Assembly: GCA_032122615.1 (NCBI GenBank)
Contig: JAQBGF010000133.1
Coordinates: 1-19,518, forward strand
DNA length: 19,518 nucleotides
Direction of reading: 5' to 3'
DNA from: SHZI01 sp032122615
GTDB lineage: Bacteria > Pseudomonadota > Gammaproteobacteria > Steroidobacterales > GCA-2729495
Notes under the pieces: generated by a model
Told to the model about the DNA's origin: nothing
What the model saw: the letters and a program-made list of their open reading frames with translations, nothing else
Databases searched by the model: none
Shown here: piece after piece, positions 1 to 6,765 of the stretch
Layout of the letters: each line of letters begins with the position of its first letter
Numbering within the stretch: the first letter of the stretch is position 1
Translations under genes and position numbers: made by a program

Positions 1-198
1 CCGGGAGCGCCCCACGACGCGATCCGCCGAAAGATGGTCGCGATCCAGCGCCAGAGTCTCGGCAGGAGCCAGATCGCGACAGCGATTGCGCCGACCAGCG
101 CGAACAACAGCACCACCGGCGCCACAATCGCCAGCCAGACGATGCCGGGCGCCGCGATATCCTCAAACAGCGAAGCCAGCCAGTTGGAGAAGGGGCTC
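1..198 (-). pseudogene. C-terminal part of the DUF4126 protein, out of frame and cut by the window edge
   Basis: Reading the minus strand from the base after the C-run at 192-195, the frame gives FSNWLASLFEDIAAPG, then a hydrophobic membrane segment (IVWLAIVAPVVLLFALVGAI), then a basic Trp/Arg-rich stretch (RLWRWIATIFRR). There is no stop before position 1. This is what the missing end of a DUF4126 protein of about 190-200 residues should look like, so it belongs to the same gene. It would join if one C were removed from the CCCC run. It is listed separately only because the sequence as given is frameshifted. Confidence 0.6.
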
Positions 199-600
199 CG
201 GCGAATGGTTGATCGCGATGCGGGTGGCCGCCTTGGTGAAGTGACTGCCGGCTGTGATCGTGCCGCCGATCAGGCCCGCGGCGACCATCAGCGGCAGGCT
301 GTCCTCGCCGAGGACGCCCACCGAGCCGGCGGCGAGCAGGGCGCCGGCCGGAATCCGGATGAACGTATGGACGGCGTCCCAGAGGCTGTCGAAGCCCGGG
401 ATCTTGTCGGCGAAGAACTCAGCCACCGACAGCGTGCCAGTGGTGCCGAGCACCAGCGGGTTGGCAAGAACTTCGAGGTGCGTGGGCAGTGCAATCCACC
501 CGTAGTACCCGGCGATGCCCACCAGGAACAACACGATGTACAAGCGAAGGCCGCTGGCCCACGCGAGCCCGGCGGCGAGAGCGATGCTCGGAATGTCCAC
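163..600 (-). CDS. DUF4126 family membrane protein, N-terminal part up to a frameshift
   Basis: The 145-residue reading frame matches the DUF4126 family: a hydrophobic, Gly/Ala-rich membrane protein with the typical segments 'ADKIPGFDSLWDAVHTFIR' and 'GALLAAG'. The start is GTG, one base after the TAG stop of the exporter gene upstream, so the two are probably translationally coupled. After 'INHSPEP' the frame leaves the family pattern and stops within about ten residues. Reading one base shifted at the G-run 192-195 (CCCC on the coding strand) restores a family-like continuation (FSNWLASLFEDIAAPG) that stays open to the window edge. The gene is therefore either disrupted or carries a homopolymer sequencing error. 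Function is unknown; it is last of the visible four-gene operon. Confidence 0.75.
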   Translation of the reverse strand: MDIPSIALAAGLAWASGLRLYIVLFLVGIAGYYGWIALPTHLEVLANPLVLGTTGTLSVAEFFADKIPGFDSLWDAVHTFIRIPAGALLAAGSVGVLGEDSLPLMVAAGLIGGTITAGSHFTKAATRIAINHSPEPLLQLAGFAV

Positions 601-601
601 G

Positions 602-1321
602 CTACAAACTCCGGAACAGCAGTGCGACGGCGCTTACAGTCGACAGCGTAAGCACAGCCAGCCGCGAATAACCACGATCCATGATTCTGGCAAGCGGCCT
701 GGACAGCAGGTACCCAAGCACATAGCCAGGGATCAGCCACAGCGCGAGGGTGGCTTCGTGCACCCCGAACTGGCCGACCGCTGTCAGGAACACCAGGATG
801 ATGGCCGATGACGCGGCATACACGAATGCCAGTGTAGGCCGAAGCTCCGGACCTTCACGATGCTGGTAAAGCAGGGCGATCGGTGGTGCGCCGACACCGC
901 TGGAGGCGCCCATCACGCCAGCAATCACGCCAACTGAAACCAGACTTCGACGGTTGAAGGGCAGCTGTACGCCGGCCGACGTTACGGCGACGGTGATGAG
1001 GATCGTCATCGCAAAGGCGATGCCCACGCGTTCTGCCGGTATCGACGCAAGTCCCAGCGCGCCAATCGCGCAGCCGACCAGCAACCCGGACATCAGCGGC
1101 TTTAACTCACCGTACCGAATGTGCCGGCGACCCCGCCAGGCCATCGGCAGCGAGAGCGCCACGCTGGCCATGACGGCCGGTCCCGGTACGAGGTCAAGAC
1201 TAATCAGTGCCAGCAACGGCACGATCAGGATGCCGGTGCCCATGCCAGTGGCGGCCTGTAGTACGGCGCCGACAACGATCACGCCGGTAGCAACAACGAC
1301 ACTGAGCGGATCGAGAGCCAA
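602..1321 (-). CDS. TauE/SafE (TSUP) family membrane exporter
   Basis: The 239-residue protein is almost wholly hydrophobic, with about seven to eight predicted membrane segments. It shows the two-fold repeat of the TSUP family: an N-terminal block with 'ATGMGTGILIVPLLA' and a second half with 'GVMGASSGVGAPPIALLYQH', both matching the family's Gly-rich signature. Family members export or import organosulfur and sulfite-like anions; the substrate here cannot be read from sequence. The start is TTG at 1321. No ATG or GTG lies between it and the in-frame stop upstream, and AGAGG sits about nine bases before it. It lies 21 bases downstream of the cupin gene and one base upstream of the DUF4126 gene, in one operon. 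Confidence 0.85.
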   Translation of the reverse strand: MALDPLSVVVATGVIVVGAVLQAATGMGTGILIVPLLALISLDLVPGPAVMASVALSLPMAWRGRRHIRYGELKPLMSGLLVGCAIGALGLASIPAERVGIAFAMTILITVAVTSAGVQLPFNRRSLVSVGVIAGVMGASSGVGAPPIALLYQHREGPELRPTLAFVYAASSAIILVFLTAVGQFGVHEATLALWLIPGYVLGYLLSRPLARIMDRGYSRLAVLTLSTVSAVALLFRSL

Positions 1322-1342
1322 GGACCGGTGCCTCTGAACCCG

Positions 1343-1756
1343 CTAGGGGGCCAGCTGGTGTGCACCAGCCGATGCCAGGTCATCGCTGCTGTCGACGTCA
1401 AAAAAAAGCACCAGCTGGAGCTCGTCGTCGGCGCTCTCGTTGATCTCCTGGTGGAAAACCCCGGCCGGTATGAGGACTGAAGCCCCGGGCCCGATCCTGG
1501 CTGAATGCTCCAGCTGCTGTCCCCAGAGAACCTTGCCGTTGCCACGCAGGACATGGACGAGGGTTTCATGCAGGCCATGATTGTGGCCGACGGTGCGCCC
1601 GACGGGCGGTATCGTCAGTGACAAGAGCTGTTGCCCACTGGCCCCGTCCGGCAGGTGTGTAATGGCCGCGAGGCGCTGGTCGAAAAACCCGCGAACGAGG
1701 CCCGCATCGAGTGCTCCGTCCTCAAGAATGCGCACCTCGGGTTCGCGTGACGTCAC
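1343..1756 (-). CDS. small cupin-domain protein
   Basis: This 137-residue protein is a single cupin barrel. Motif 1 is GHNHGLHE (residues 57-64), giving His58, His60 and Glu64. Motif 2 ends in PAGVFH, giving His102. Together these form the usual three-His/one-Glu metal site. The frame stays open upstream to about 2137, but GTG at 1756 is chosen because it overlaps the TGA of the DUF6502 gene as GTGA, and the upstream translation is Arg-rich shadow of that gene. Small cupins act as dioxygenases, isomerases or ligand sensors; nothing here settles which. It is the second gene of the operon. Confidence 0.8.
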   Translation of the reverse strand: MTSREPEVRILEDGALDAGLVRGFFDQRLAAITHLPDGASGQQLLSLTIPPVGRTVGHNHGLHETLVHVLRGNGKVLWGQQLEHSARIGPGASVLIPAGVFHQEINESADDELQLVLFFDVDSSDDLASAGAHQLAP

Positions 1757-2589
1757 GACTTGTCGTCGTCCTGGATGCCGAAGATGCCGACACCGACCCG
1801 CCTGCCGCGCAGTTGTGAGGCGTCCTCTGTGGTCGGGACCTCGTTCTTTGACAGCCACTCGTCGACGTGCTCCAGAAAGGCCTGACCTTCGTGCTCCAGG
1901 AATGTCCGGAATCGCCGGGCATCGGCCGTTCTGATTCTCGTATTGATGGCCCGACCCGCGAAGCGGGAGGCCTCGCCTTCCCGTTTGCCGAGATTGAAGG
2001 CGACGGTGGTACCCACGTCCTCGAGCATCGAGCCGCCCCTGACCACCGCGTCCGGATCCATCTGCAGCGGCATGTAGTAGCGCTTCAGGACGCGCAGGTC
2101 GCCCGCAGGTAACTCCTGCAGAGCGCCCACGCGACACAGTTCCCGCCGCAGGGTAATCGGAGCCAGGTCGCCACCGTACCGCTTGCAGAGTTCTGTGAAG
2201 GTAGGCCGAGTGTTGCCGCCCGGCGCGGGTTCAAAGGCGAGGTCCAGCGGCTGTCCGGCATCGTCCGCGAAGTCGGCGTCGAGGTGCCAGCCGGTCAGGA
2301 CCCGGGTGGCGCCACCGAGTGGTTCCGAGTCGACCTGTAACTCACTCGCCAGCACCTCGCGGAGTCGCCTGACTTCCCGCCGGCTGAGCCCGGTCATGAC
2401 GGCGATGCGCGACATATTGGTCGGCCGTCCGTGGAGTCCGTAGTCGCGGGTCGCGACCTCCACGAGTGTCGCCTTGCAGACTTCGCTGGCTTCCTGCCAC
2501 GTCACTCCGCTTCGCAGCAGGATCCTGGACAGGGGACGAAGAGCAAGCCTGAGTGCAGCCAGGGTTGCGTGTTTGAGATCGTTACTCAC
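1753..2589 (-). CDS. DUF6502 family protein
   Basis: The 278-residue soluble protein fits the DUF6502 family in length and in its N-terminal pattern. It opens with a helical segment 'LRPLSRILLRSGVTWQEASE' and has a 'HGRPTNMSRIAVMTGLSRRE' segment at about residues 53-72, which looks like a helix-turn-helix ('SRIAVMTGLSRREVRRLRE'). A DNA-binding role is a reasonable inference but is unproven for the family. The start is GTG at 2589, the only start after an in-frame stop upstream. It is first in a leftward operon and its stop overlaps the cupin start. Nested inverted repeats about 100 bases upstream could be its own operator. Confidence 0.75.
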   Translation of the reverse strand: MSNDLKHATLAALRLALRPLSRILLRSGVTWQEASEVCKATLVEVATRDYGLHGRPTNMSRIAVMTGLSRREVRRLREVLASELQVDSEPLGGATRVLTGWHLDADFADDAGQPLDLAFEPAPGGNTRPTFTELCKRYGGDLAPITLRRELCRVGALQELPAGDLRVLKRYYMPLQMDPDAVVRGGSMLEDVGTTVAFNLGKREGEASRFAGRAINTRIRTADARRFRTFLEHEGQAFLEHVDEWLSKNEVPTTEDASQLRGRRVGVGIFGIQDDDKS

Positions 2590-2688
2590 GTGCGTTGGCT
2601 TTCATCATCGTCCCGGGTCCCGTTCACGCCAAAAGTTCACAGATTCTGGAACTGCGTCGTTGACGGGGCACCGTGGTGTTCCATTTAA

Positions 2689-2740
2689 TTGCACTATTGG
2701 TATATATATGCACAATAGTATTGTTGGCTGCAATAGTGCT
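2689..2740 (-). promoter_or_regulatory. AT-rich promoter/operator candidate with nested inverted repeats
   Basis: The gene-free stretch 2590-2899 holds one clear signal. GCACTATTG (2691-2699) is repeated inverted as CAATAGTGC (2731-2739), and a third CAATAGT forms the small palindrome CAATAGTATTG (2713-2723). On the minus strand TTGCAG (2733-2728) and CATATA (2710-2705), 17 bases apart, look like -35 and -10 boxes reading towards the DUF6502 gene. The repeats would overlap both boxes, as a repressor site would. The block is much more AT-rich than its surroundings. The rest of the stretch shows nothing else I can support. Confidence 0.4.
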
Positions 2741-2899
2741 GTGCGTGTGAGATTGGGAGTTTAGCCGCGCCGCTGGGGCATCGGGCGAGGTGGAAAGTGA
2801 AGCGGGGTACTGAATAGTGATCGACACGACGCCAGTTTCAGGCATCCACGGTTGCCATGACAGCCCCTCATTCTCCGCGGCGCGAACGACGAGTTATTC

Positions 2900-3451
2900 G
2901 TGAGCTCACGCCGAAAGCAATTGGGCGTGTTGCTGCTCCTCGCGGGTCTGGCATTTATCGCCCTGACCATCGGGCCAGCGCGCGCTCAATCGGCCTTCCG
3001 TTCCGGATTTGATCATTTCACCACCGCCTGGCCGCTCGACGGGGCTCACCAGAATGTGGACTGCGAAAACTGCCATGTCGAGGGCATCTTCAAAGGGACG
3101 CCCCGTGAATGTGCCGGGTGCCACAATCGTGGTGGCCTGGTAAAGGCCACGGCGCGGCCGCTCAATCACATTCGTTCCACCGCCCAATGCCAGGACTGTC
3201 ATAGCCCGACGAGCTGGGCGGCGGTTCGGAGAGTGGACCACACGCAGGTATTGGGCAGTTGCCGGAACTGCCACAACGGCATTACGGCCACGGGCAAGCC
3301 GCCCGATCACCCGCCTGCCTCCAATCAGTGCGAGCTGTGCCATCGGACGAACACCTGGGTGATCACGGCCTTCCTTGCACCGGCGTCACCGGCAACTGAG
3401 CAAGTTGCCCTATCGGCGCCACCCCGCAGCACCAACTCACGAAATCATTGA
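2900..3451 (+). CDS. periplasmic pentaheme c-type cytochrome
   Basis: The 183-residue product has a Sec signal peptide: a basic start (SSRRKQ), a Leu-rich core and a likely cut after 'GPARA'. Five CXXCH heme sites follow: CENCH, CAGCH, CQDCH, CRNCH and CELCH. The segment 'WPLDGAHQNVDCENCH' repeats the pattern seen in the 21-heme protein encoded at 9302-10888, so the two are related by domain. The start is GTG at 2900; the nearby ATG at 2857 is out of frame. The 40-residue tail after the last heme is Ala/Pro/Ser-rich and heme-free. It is first of a four-gene operon, and its stop overlaps the most upstream possible start of the next gene. It is probably a periplasmic shuttle to the outer-membrane conduit. 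Confidence 0.88.
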   Translation: MSSRRKQLGVLLLLAGLAFIALTIGPARAQSAFRSGFDHFTTAWPLDGAHQNVDCENCHVEGIFKGTPRECAGCHNRGGLVKATARPLNHIRSTAQCQDCHSPTSWAAVRRVDHTQVLGSCRNCHNGITATGKPPDHPPASNQCELCHRTNTWVITAFLAPASPATEQVALSAPPRSTNSRNH

Positions 3452-5982
3452 AGGCTGAAGGCGTGAGATTGCAGTGCAGGATTCTCGCCATTGTTACTGG
3501 ATTTCTCGCCGTTAGTCATGGCACGCCAGCGTCCTCGAGCGCGCTGCAGAACGTGTTCGTCTCCAGGAGTGATGGCATCGCGGTCATCGAATTCCGCTTC
3601 AGTTGTTTCCATCGTTTCGAAAGTCAGTCGTCCCGGGGCCCAGCGACGACTTTCGAAATCAGCCTGACCCGTCTGGGACAGTGCGACGCTGTCCGGGCGG
3701 GGGAGGGTGTGCAGGAATCGACGCGGCCCGCCGGCCGCGAGATCGTGGCACTGGACGCGGTGGACTATCTCTCTCGGGACCGCGGCGAGGCCATCGTGAA
3801 ATTGCGGTTCATCCGGCCTGTGCAAATCGACGTTTTGCAGACGGGCGATCTCACGGGGCTGCAGGTCAGGATACGGGCGACGACGGGCGCGTCCGGGGAG
3901 GTCAGGGTCCAGGAGAAATCCGCCCAGGAAACCGCGCTGCCGCTTGCCCGCACACCGGAGCGTCTCGCCCGTGCGAACGCAGCGGCGCTTGAACGTGCAG
4001 CGCGGCGTAATGCGCCCGTACCGGAACCGGCCGCCAACTTCGCGATCAACCTCGAAACCTCCGCGACGGAGGTGTTGAACGCTGACCTTGGCGACGTCGC
4101 GGCCAACGGCGAGCGCCTCTACGTCATGAAAGCGCAATTCGGCACGGAAACGGTGTTCAGGTTGCGACTCGGATTTTTCACGACAGAGGCGCAGGCTGAA
4201 ACCGCGCTGGCGCGCCTGCAAGCCCGTTATCCGGCTGCCTGGGTGGTAAAGATTGGCGCTGAGGACCACGAGAAAGCGGTCTCTGGTTCAGTTGTAGCTG
4301 CAGCAGCAGGGGCACAGCCGGCGGCGGCGCCCGTCGCCGTTGACCACGGGGGCATCGCGACCCGGTCCGCCGAGCAGCTCGGCGCGCTGATGGCAGAGGC
4401 CCGCACTGCGGTGCTTGCCGGTGACTTCGCGCGGGCAGCGTCGCTCTACGCGGACGTGCTCACCGAGCCGCGAAACGAATTCTCCCGGGAAGCCCGCGAG
4501 CTTCTCGGCGTCGCGCGGCAACGCAACGGCGAGCCCGCACAAGCGATCGCCGAGTATCGCCGCTACCTGGAGGAGTATCCCGACGGTGAGGGGGCAGACC
4601 GGGTGAGCCAGAGGCTCGTGGCCCTGACGACGGCCCGGGATGCGCCAAAGAGCGGCCTCCGTGCAGCCAGTCGGGGTGGGGAGACCGACGCGTGGGACAC
4701 CTTCGGCAGCTTTTCGCAGTACTACCGTCACGACGCGGCCGACCTCGCGGGTCAGGGGATGACCACGAAGGTGTCAATGGTGCAGACGGATGGCACCCTC
4801 GACCTGCGCAAGCGCGGCGACCAACTCGATTTAGCGGGCCGCGCCACACTCGGTTACGACTATGACCTGCTGAACGAACCTGCCGCGCCGGGCAACCGCA
4901 CGCGCATCTACGACCTGTATGCCGATCTCTATCATCGGGATCTGGGTCTCGGGGTGCGGGTTGGCCGCCAGAGGGAACGTAGCGGTGGAGTCCTTGGCCG
5001 CTATGACGGCGCTCACATCTCGTACCAGGTGCGACCGGACGTCAAATTGAACGTGATGGGCGGGTTCCCGGTCTATTTGTCGTCCGACAGCCTGGACACA
5101 GACCGCGTTTTCTATGCCATGAGCGTCGACCTCAACGACATGTTCAAGGGGATCGACACGTCATTCTTCGTCAATACGCAGAGCATAGACGGGATCGAGG
5201 ATCGGCAGGCAGTCGGCGCGGAACTGCGCTATTTCGACGGTTCGCGCTCGTTGATCGGCCTTGCGGACTACGACATCGGTTTCGGCACACTCAACACCCT
5301 GAGCCTGGTCGGCAACTGGTACTTCGACAGCGGGCTCGCGATGAGTGCCTCCGCGGACTACCACAGGAGCCCGTTCCCCCTGGCAGAGAACGCCCTGATC
5401 GGCCAGACGGCGGGCTCTATCCATGATCTCCTGCAATCGTTCACGGAGGACGAGATCCGCCAGCTCGCCGAGGATCGTTCCGGCGAGACGTTGAGTTACT
5501 CCCTCGGATTTTCCCAGCCGCTCGCGGAGCGCTGGCAAATCAACGTGGATTTCACGGCAGCCCAGCTGGCCGAAGGTCCGGGGTCGGGAGGCGTTCTCGC
5601 CCTGCCGGATTCCGGCGACGAGTACTACGTTTACACGAGCCTCGTTGGATCAAGTCTCTTCATTGAGGGCGATGTATCCATCCTCGGCCTTCGCTACAGC
5701 GACAGCGAAATTGCCCGTGTTTCCACGATCTACCTGGATTCGCGATATCCGGTTGCGAACAGTCTGCGGGTGAATCCCCGACTGGCTGTTTCTGTGCGGC
5801 AGATTTCCGCGGATGACTCCAGTGAAACGTTTGTGAGCCCGAGCTTGCGACTGCTCTACCGCTTTGCGCGCCGTTATCAGATTGAGCTGGAAGGTGGCGG
5901 CGATCTGGGCAGCCGGTCTGGTGATGGAAATACCGACACCACAGCCTATTTCATCTACATGGGTTACCGGGCGGAATTCTGA
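3448..5982 (+). CDS. outer-membrane beta-barrel protein with SPOR-like and TPR periplasmic domains
   Basis: This 844-residue protein has a signal peptide, then a beta-rich region (about residues 30-150) resembling an AMIN-type sandwich. A SPOR-like segment follows (about 222-275, 'FRLRLGFFTTEAQAETALAR'), then TPR-like helices (about 308-380, 'AQAIAEYRRYLEEYPDGE'). From about residue 415 the sequence becomes alternating polar/hydrophobic strands rich in Tyr, Asp and Gly, ending 'YFIYMGYRAEF' with the terminal Phe typical of BAM-inserted barrels. Flanked by cytochrome genes, it is the likely porin sheath of a porin-cytochrome conduit, although it is not a recognisable MtrB. The first start, TTG at 3448, overlaps the previous stop; GTG at 3463 with GAAGG eight bases upstream is an equally good choice. 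Confidence 0.75.
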   Translation: MKAEGVRLQCRILAIVTGFLAVSHGTPASSSALQNVFVSRSDGIAVIEFRFSCFHRFESQSSRGPATTFEISLTRLGQCDAVRAGEGVQESTRPAGREIVALDAVDYLSRDRGEAIVKLRFIRPVQIDVLQTGDLTGLQVRIRATTGASGEVRVQEKSAQETALPLARTPERLARANAAALERAARRNAPVPEPAANFAINLETSATEVLNADLGDVAANGERLYVMKAQFGTETVFRLRLGFFTTEAQAETALARLQARYPAAWVVKIGAEDHEKAVSGSVVAAAAGAQPAAAPVAVDHGGIATRSAEQLGALMAEARTAVLAGDFARAASLYADVLTEPRNEFSREARELLGVARQRNGEPAQAIAEYRRYLEEYPDGEGADRVSQRLVALTTARDAPKSGLRAASRGGETDAWDTFGSFSQYYRHDAADLAGQGMTTKVSMVQTDGTLDLRKRGDQLDLAGRATLGYDYDLLNEPAAPGNRTRIYDLYADLYHRDLGLGVRVGRQRERSGGVLGRYDGAHISYQVRPDVKLNVMGGFPVYLSSDSLDTDRVFYAMSVDLNDMFKGIDTSFFVNTQSIDGIEDRQAVGAELRYFDGSRSLIGLADYDIGFGTLNTLSLVGNWYFDSGLAMSASADYHRSPFPLAENALIGQTAGSIHDLLQSFTEDEIRQLAEDRSGETLSYSLGFSQPLAERWQINVDFTAAQLAEGPGSGGVLALPDSGDEYYVYTSLVGSSLFIEGDVSILGLRYSDSEIARVSTIYLDSRYPVANSLRVNPRLAVSVRQISADDSSETFVSPSLRLLYRFARRYQIELEGGGDLGSRSGDGNTDTTAYFIYMGYRAEF

Positions 5983-6602
5983 TGCGACGGCTCCTCCTGC
6001 AACTGCTGGCCGGCATCGTGTTCTCCTCATTGTCAGGGGGATGCGCCGGCACGCCGGAGCGTTCCGATGTCCGGGACTACCTGGAGGAAACGACTGGTAC
6101 CAGCATCACCTATGTCACAGCGCCCGCGGTATTTGTAAACAAGCAGCCCGGGCTTGCGTCGAGCGGGCGCGACTATGTGTATCTCGCCCCGCTGCTGATC
6201 AGTAGCGGCGGCGAGCGCTCCTGCTGGCTGTGGCTCGGCATCTGGAGCACGGTCGATCGGCAAGCCCGCGACGAGGGCGCGAGCCCGCTCAGGCTTGGGG
6301 CCTTGCAGATCGTTGCAGACAACGAACCAATGGACCTGGACCTCCAGTCCGTCGATTTGCTGCCGGTTGGCGTTCGCCGGATTCCCTACGCGACGCCCGT
6401 GCCCCCGACCCAGGAGCTCCTGGTTCAGGTCACGCGTAGCCAGCTCCAGCGGCTCGGCCGTGCGCGCGTCCTGACGCTGACTGACCGGCAGCTCGGCGGG
6501 GCGTCCCGCGTCTGGCGCAGCGACGAACACGCCGTCGCGGTGCTGCGTCATTTGGCCGACGAGATCGGGGCGGCGCGGTCGGACCCGGGTACCGGCCGAT
6601 GA
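5982..6602 (+). CDS. small outer-membrane lipoprotein of unknown function
   Basis: The 206-residue product starts with a lipoprotein signal: basic MRR, a hydrophobic core and the lipobox-like LSGGC with Cys21 as the lipidation site. The mature part has no heme motif, no membrane segment and no domain I recognise. It contains a 'SSGRDYVYLAPLLI' segment and a Trp-rich 'CWLWLGIWST' stretch. Its ATG overlaps the barrel gene's TGA as TGATG, so the two are translationally coupled and probably made in fixed ratio. An accessory or assembly role for the barrel or the surface cytochrome is inferred from position only. Confidence 0.7.
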   Translation: MRRLLLQLLAGIVFSSLSGGCAGTPERSDVRDYLEETTGTSITYVTAPAVFVNKQPGLASSGRDYVYLAPLLISSGGERSCWLWLGIWSTVDRQARDEGASPLRLGALQIVADNEPMDLDLQSVDLLPVGVRRIPYATPVPPTQELLVQVTRSQLQRLGRARVLTLTDRQLGGASRVWRSDEHAVAVLRHLADEIGAARSDPGTGR

Positions 6603-6615
6603 ACCGCCTGGGTTG

Positions 6616-6631
6616 TGTGACGGCTGTCACA
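6616..6631 (+). promoter_or_regulatory. CRP-like palindrome TGTGAC-GGCT-GTCACA
   Basis: The sequence matches the CRP-family consensus TGTGA-N6-TCACA exactly and lies 135 bases upstream of the giant cytochrome's ATG. One caution: in the frame of that gene the same bases read C-D-G-C-H, a heme-motif codon string, so the palindrome may be a by-product of an old coding extension. Confidence 0.35.
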
Positions 6632-6643
6632 GCGGCGCGCGGC

Positions 6644-6703
6644 TACCCGGCCTTAGGGTGGCGGGACAGCCAGCGAATACCCGTGGGGCTAAGGGGCCGG
6701 GTA
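6644..6703 (+). promoter_or_regulatory. long stem-loop in the leader of the giant cytochrome gene
   Basis: TACCCGGCC-TTAG (6644-6656) pairs with CTAA-GG-GGCCGGGTA (6689-6703), leaving a two-base bulge and a 32-base loop. A possible inner GGC/GCC pair lies within the loop. There is no T-run, so it is not a standard terminator. It sits in the only long gap (163 bases) of an otherwise tightly packed operon, which suggests control of the downstream cytochrome by RNA structure or processing. It matches no riboswitch class I can name. Confidence 0.35.
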
Positions 6704-6765
6704 TCGAGGTGGCGGCCGTGCCGTGGGCGCGACCGTTCATCGAGAACTCGCAGAGGGGCCTGGAA

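Noticed and set aside
1757..2137. Long N-terminal extension of the cupin
   Set aside because: It lies wholly over the DUF6502 gene and is Arg-rich shadow sequence. A GTGA overlap gives a natural start.
6644..6703. Cyclic-di-GMP (GEMM) riboswitch
   Set aside because: CTAAGG and GCCGGGTA recall GEMM elements upstream of Geobacter cytochromes. However, the conserved GCAAACC and GGGACGCAAAGCC blocks are missing.
6613..6765. N-terminal extension of the giant cytochrome beginning with a CDGCH heme motif
   Set aside because: A clear lipoprotein signal with lipobox follows ATG 6766, which must be at the N-terminus. The extension is Arg/Gly/Pro-rich like chance frames.
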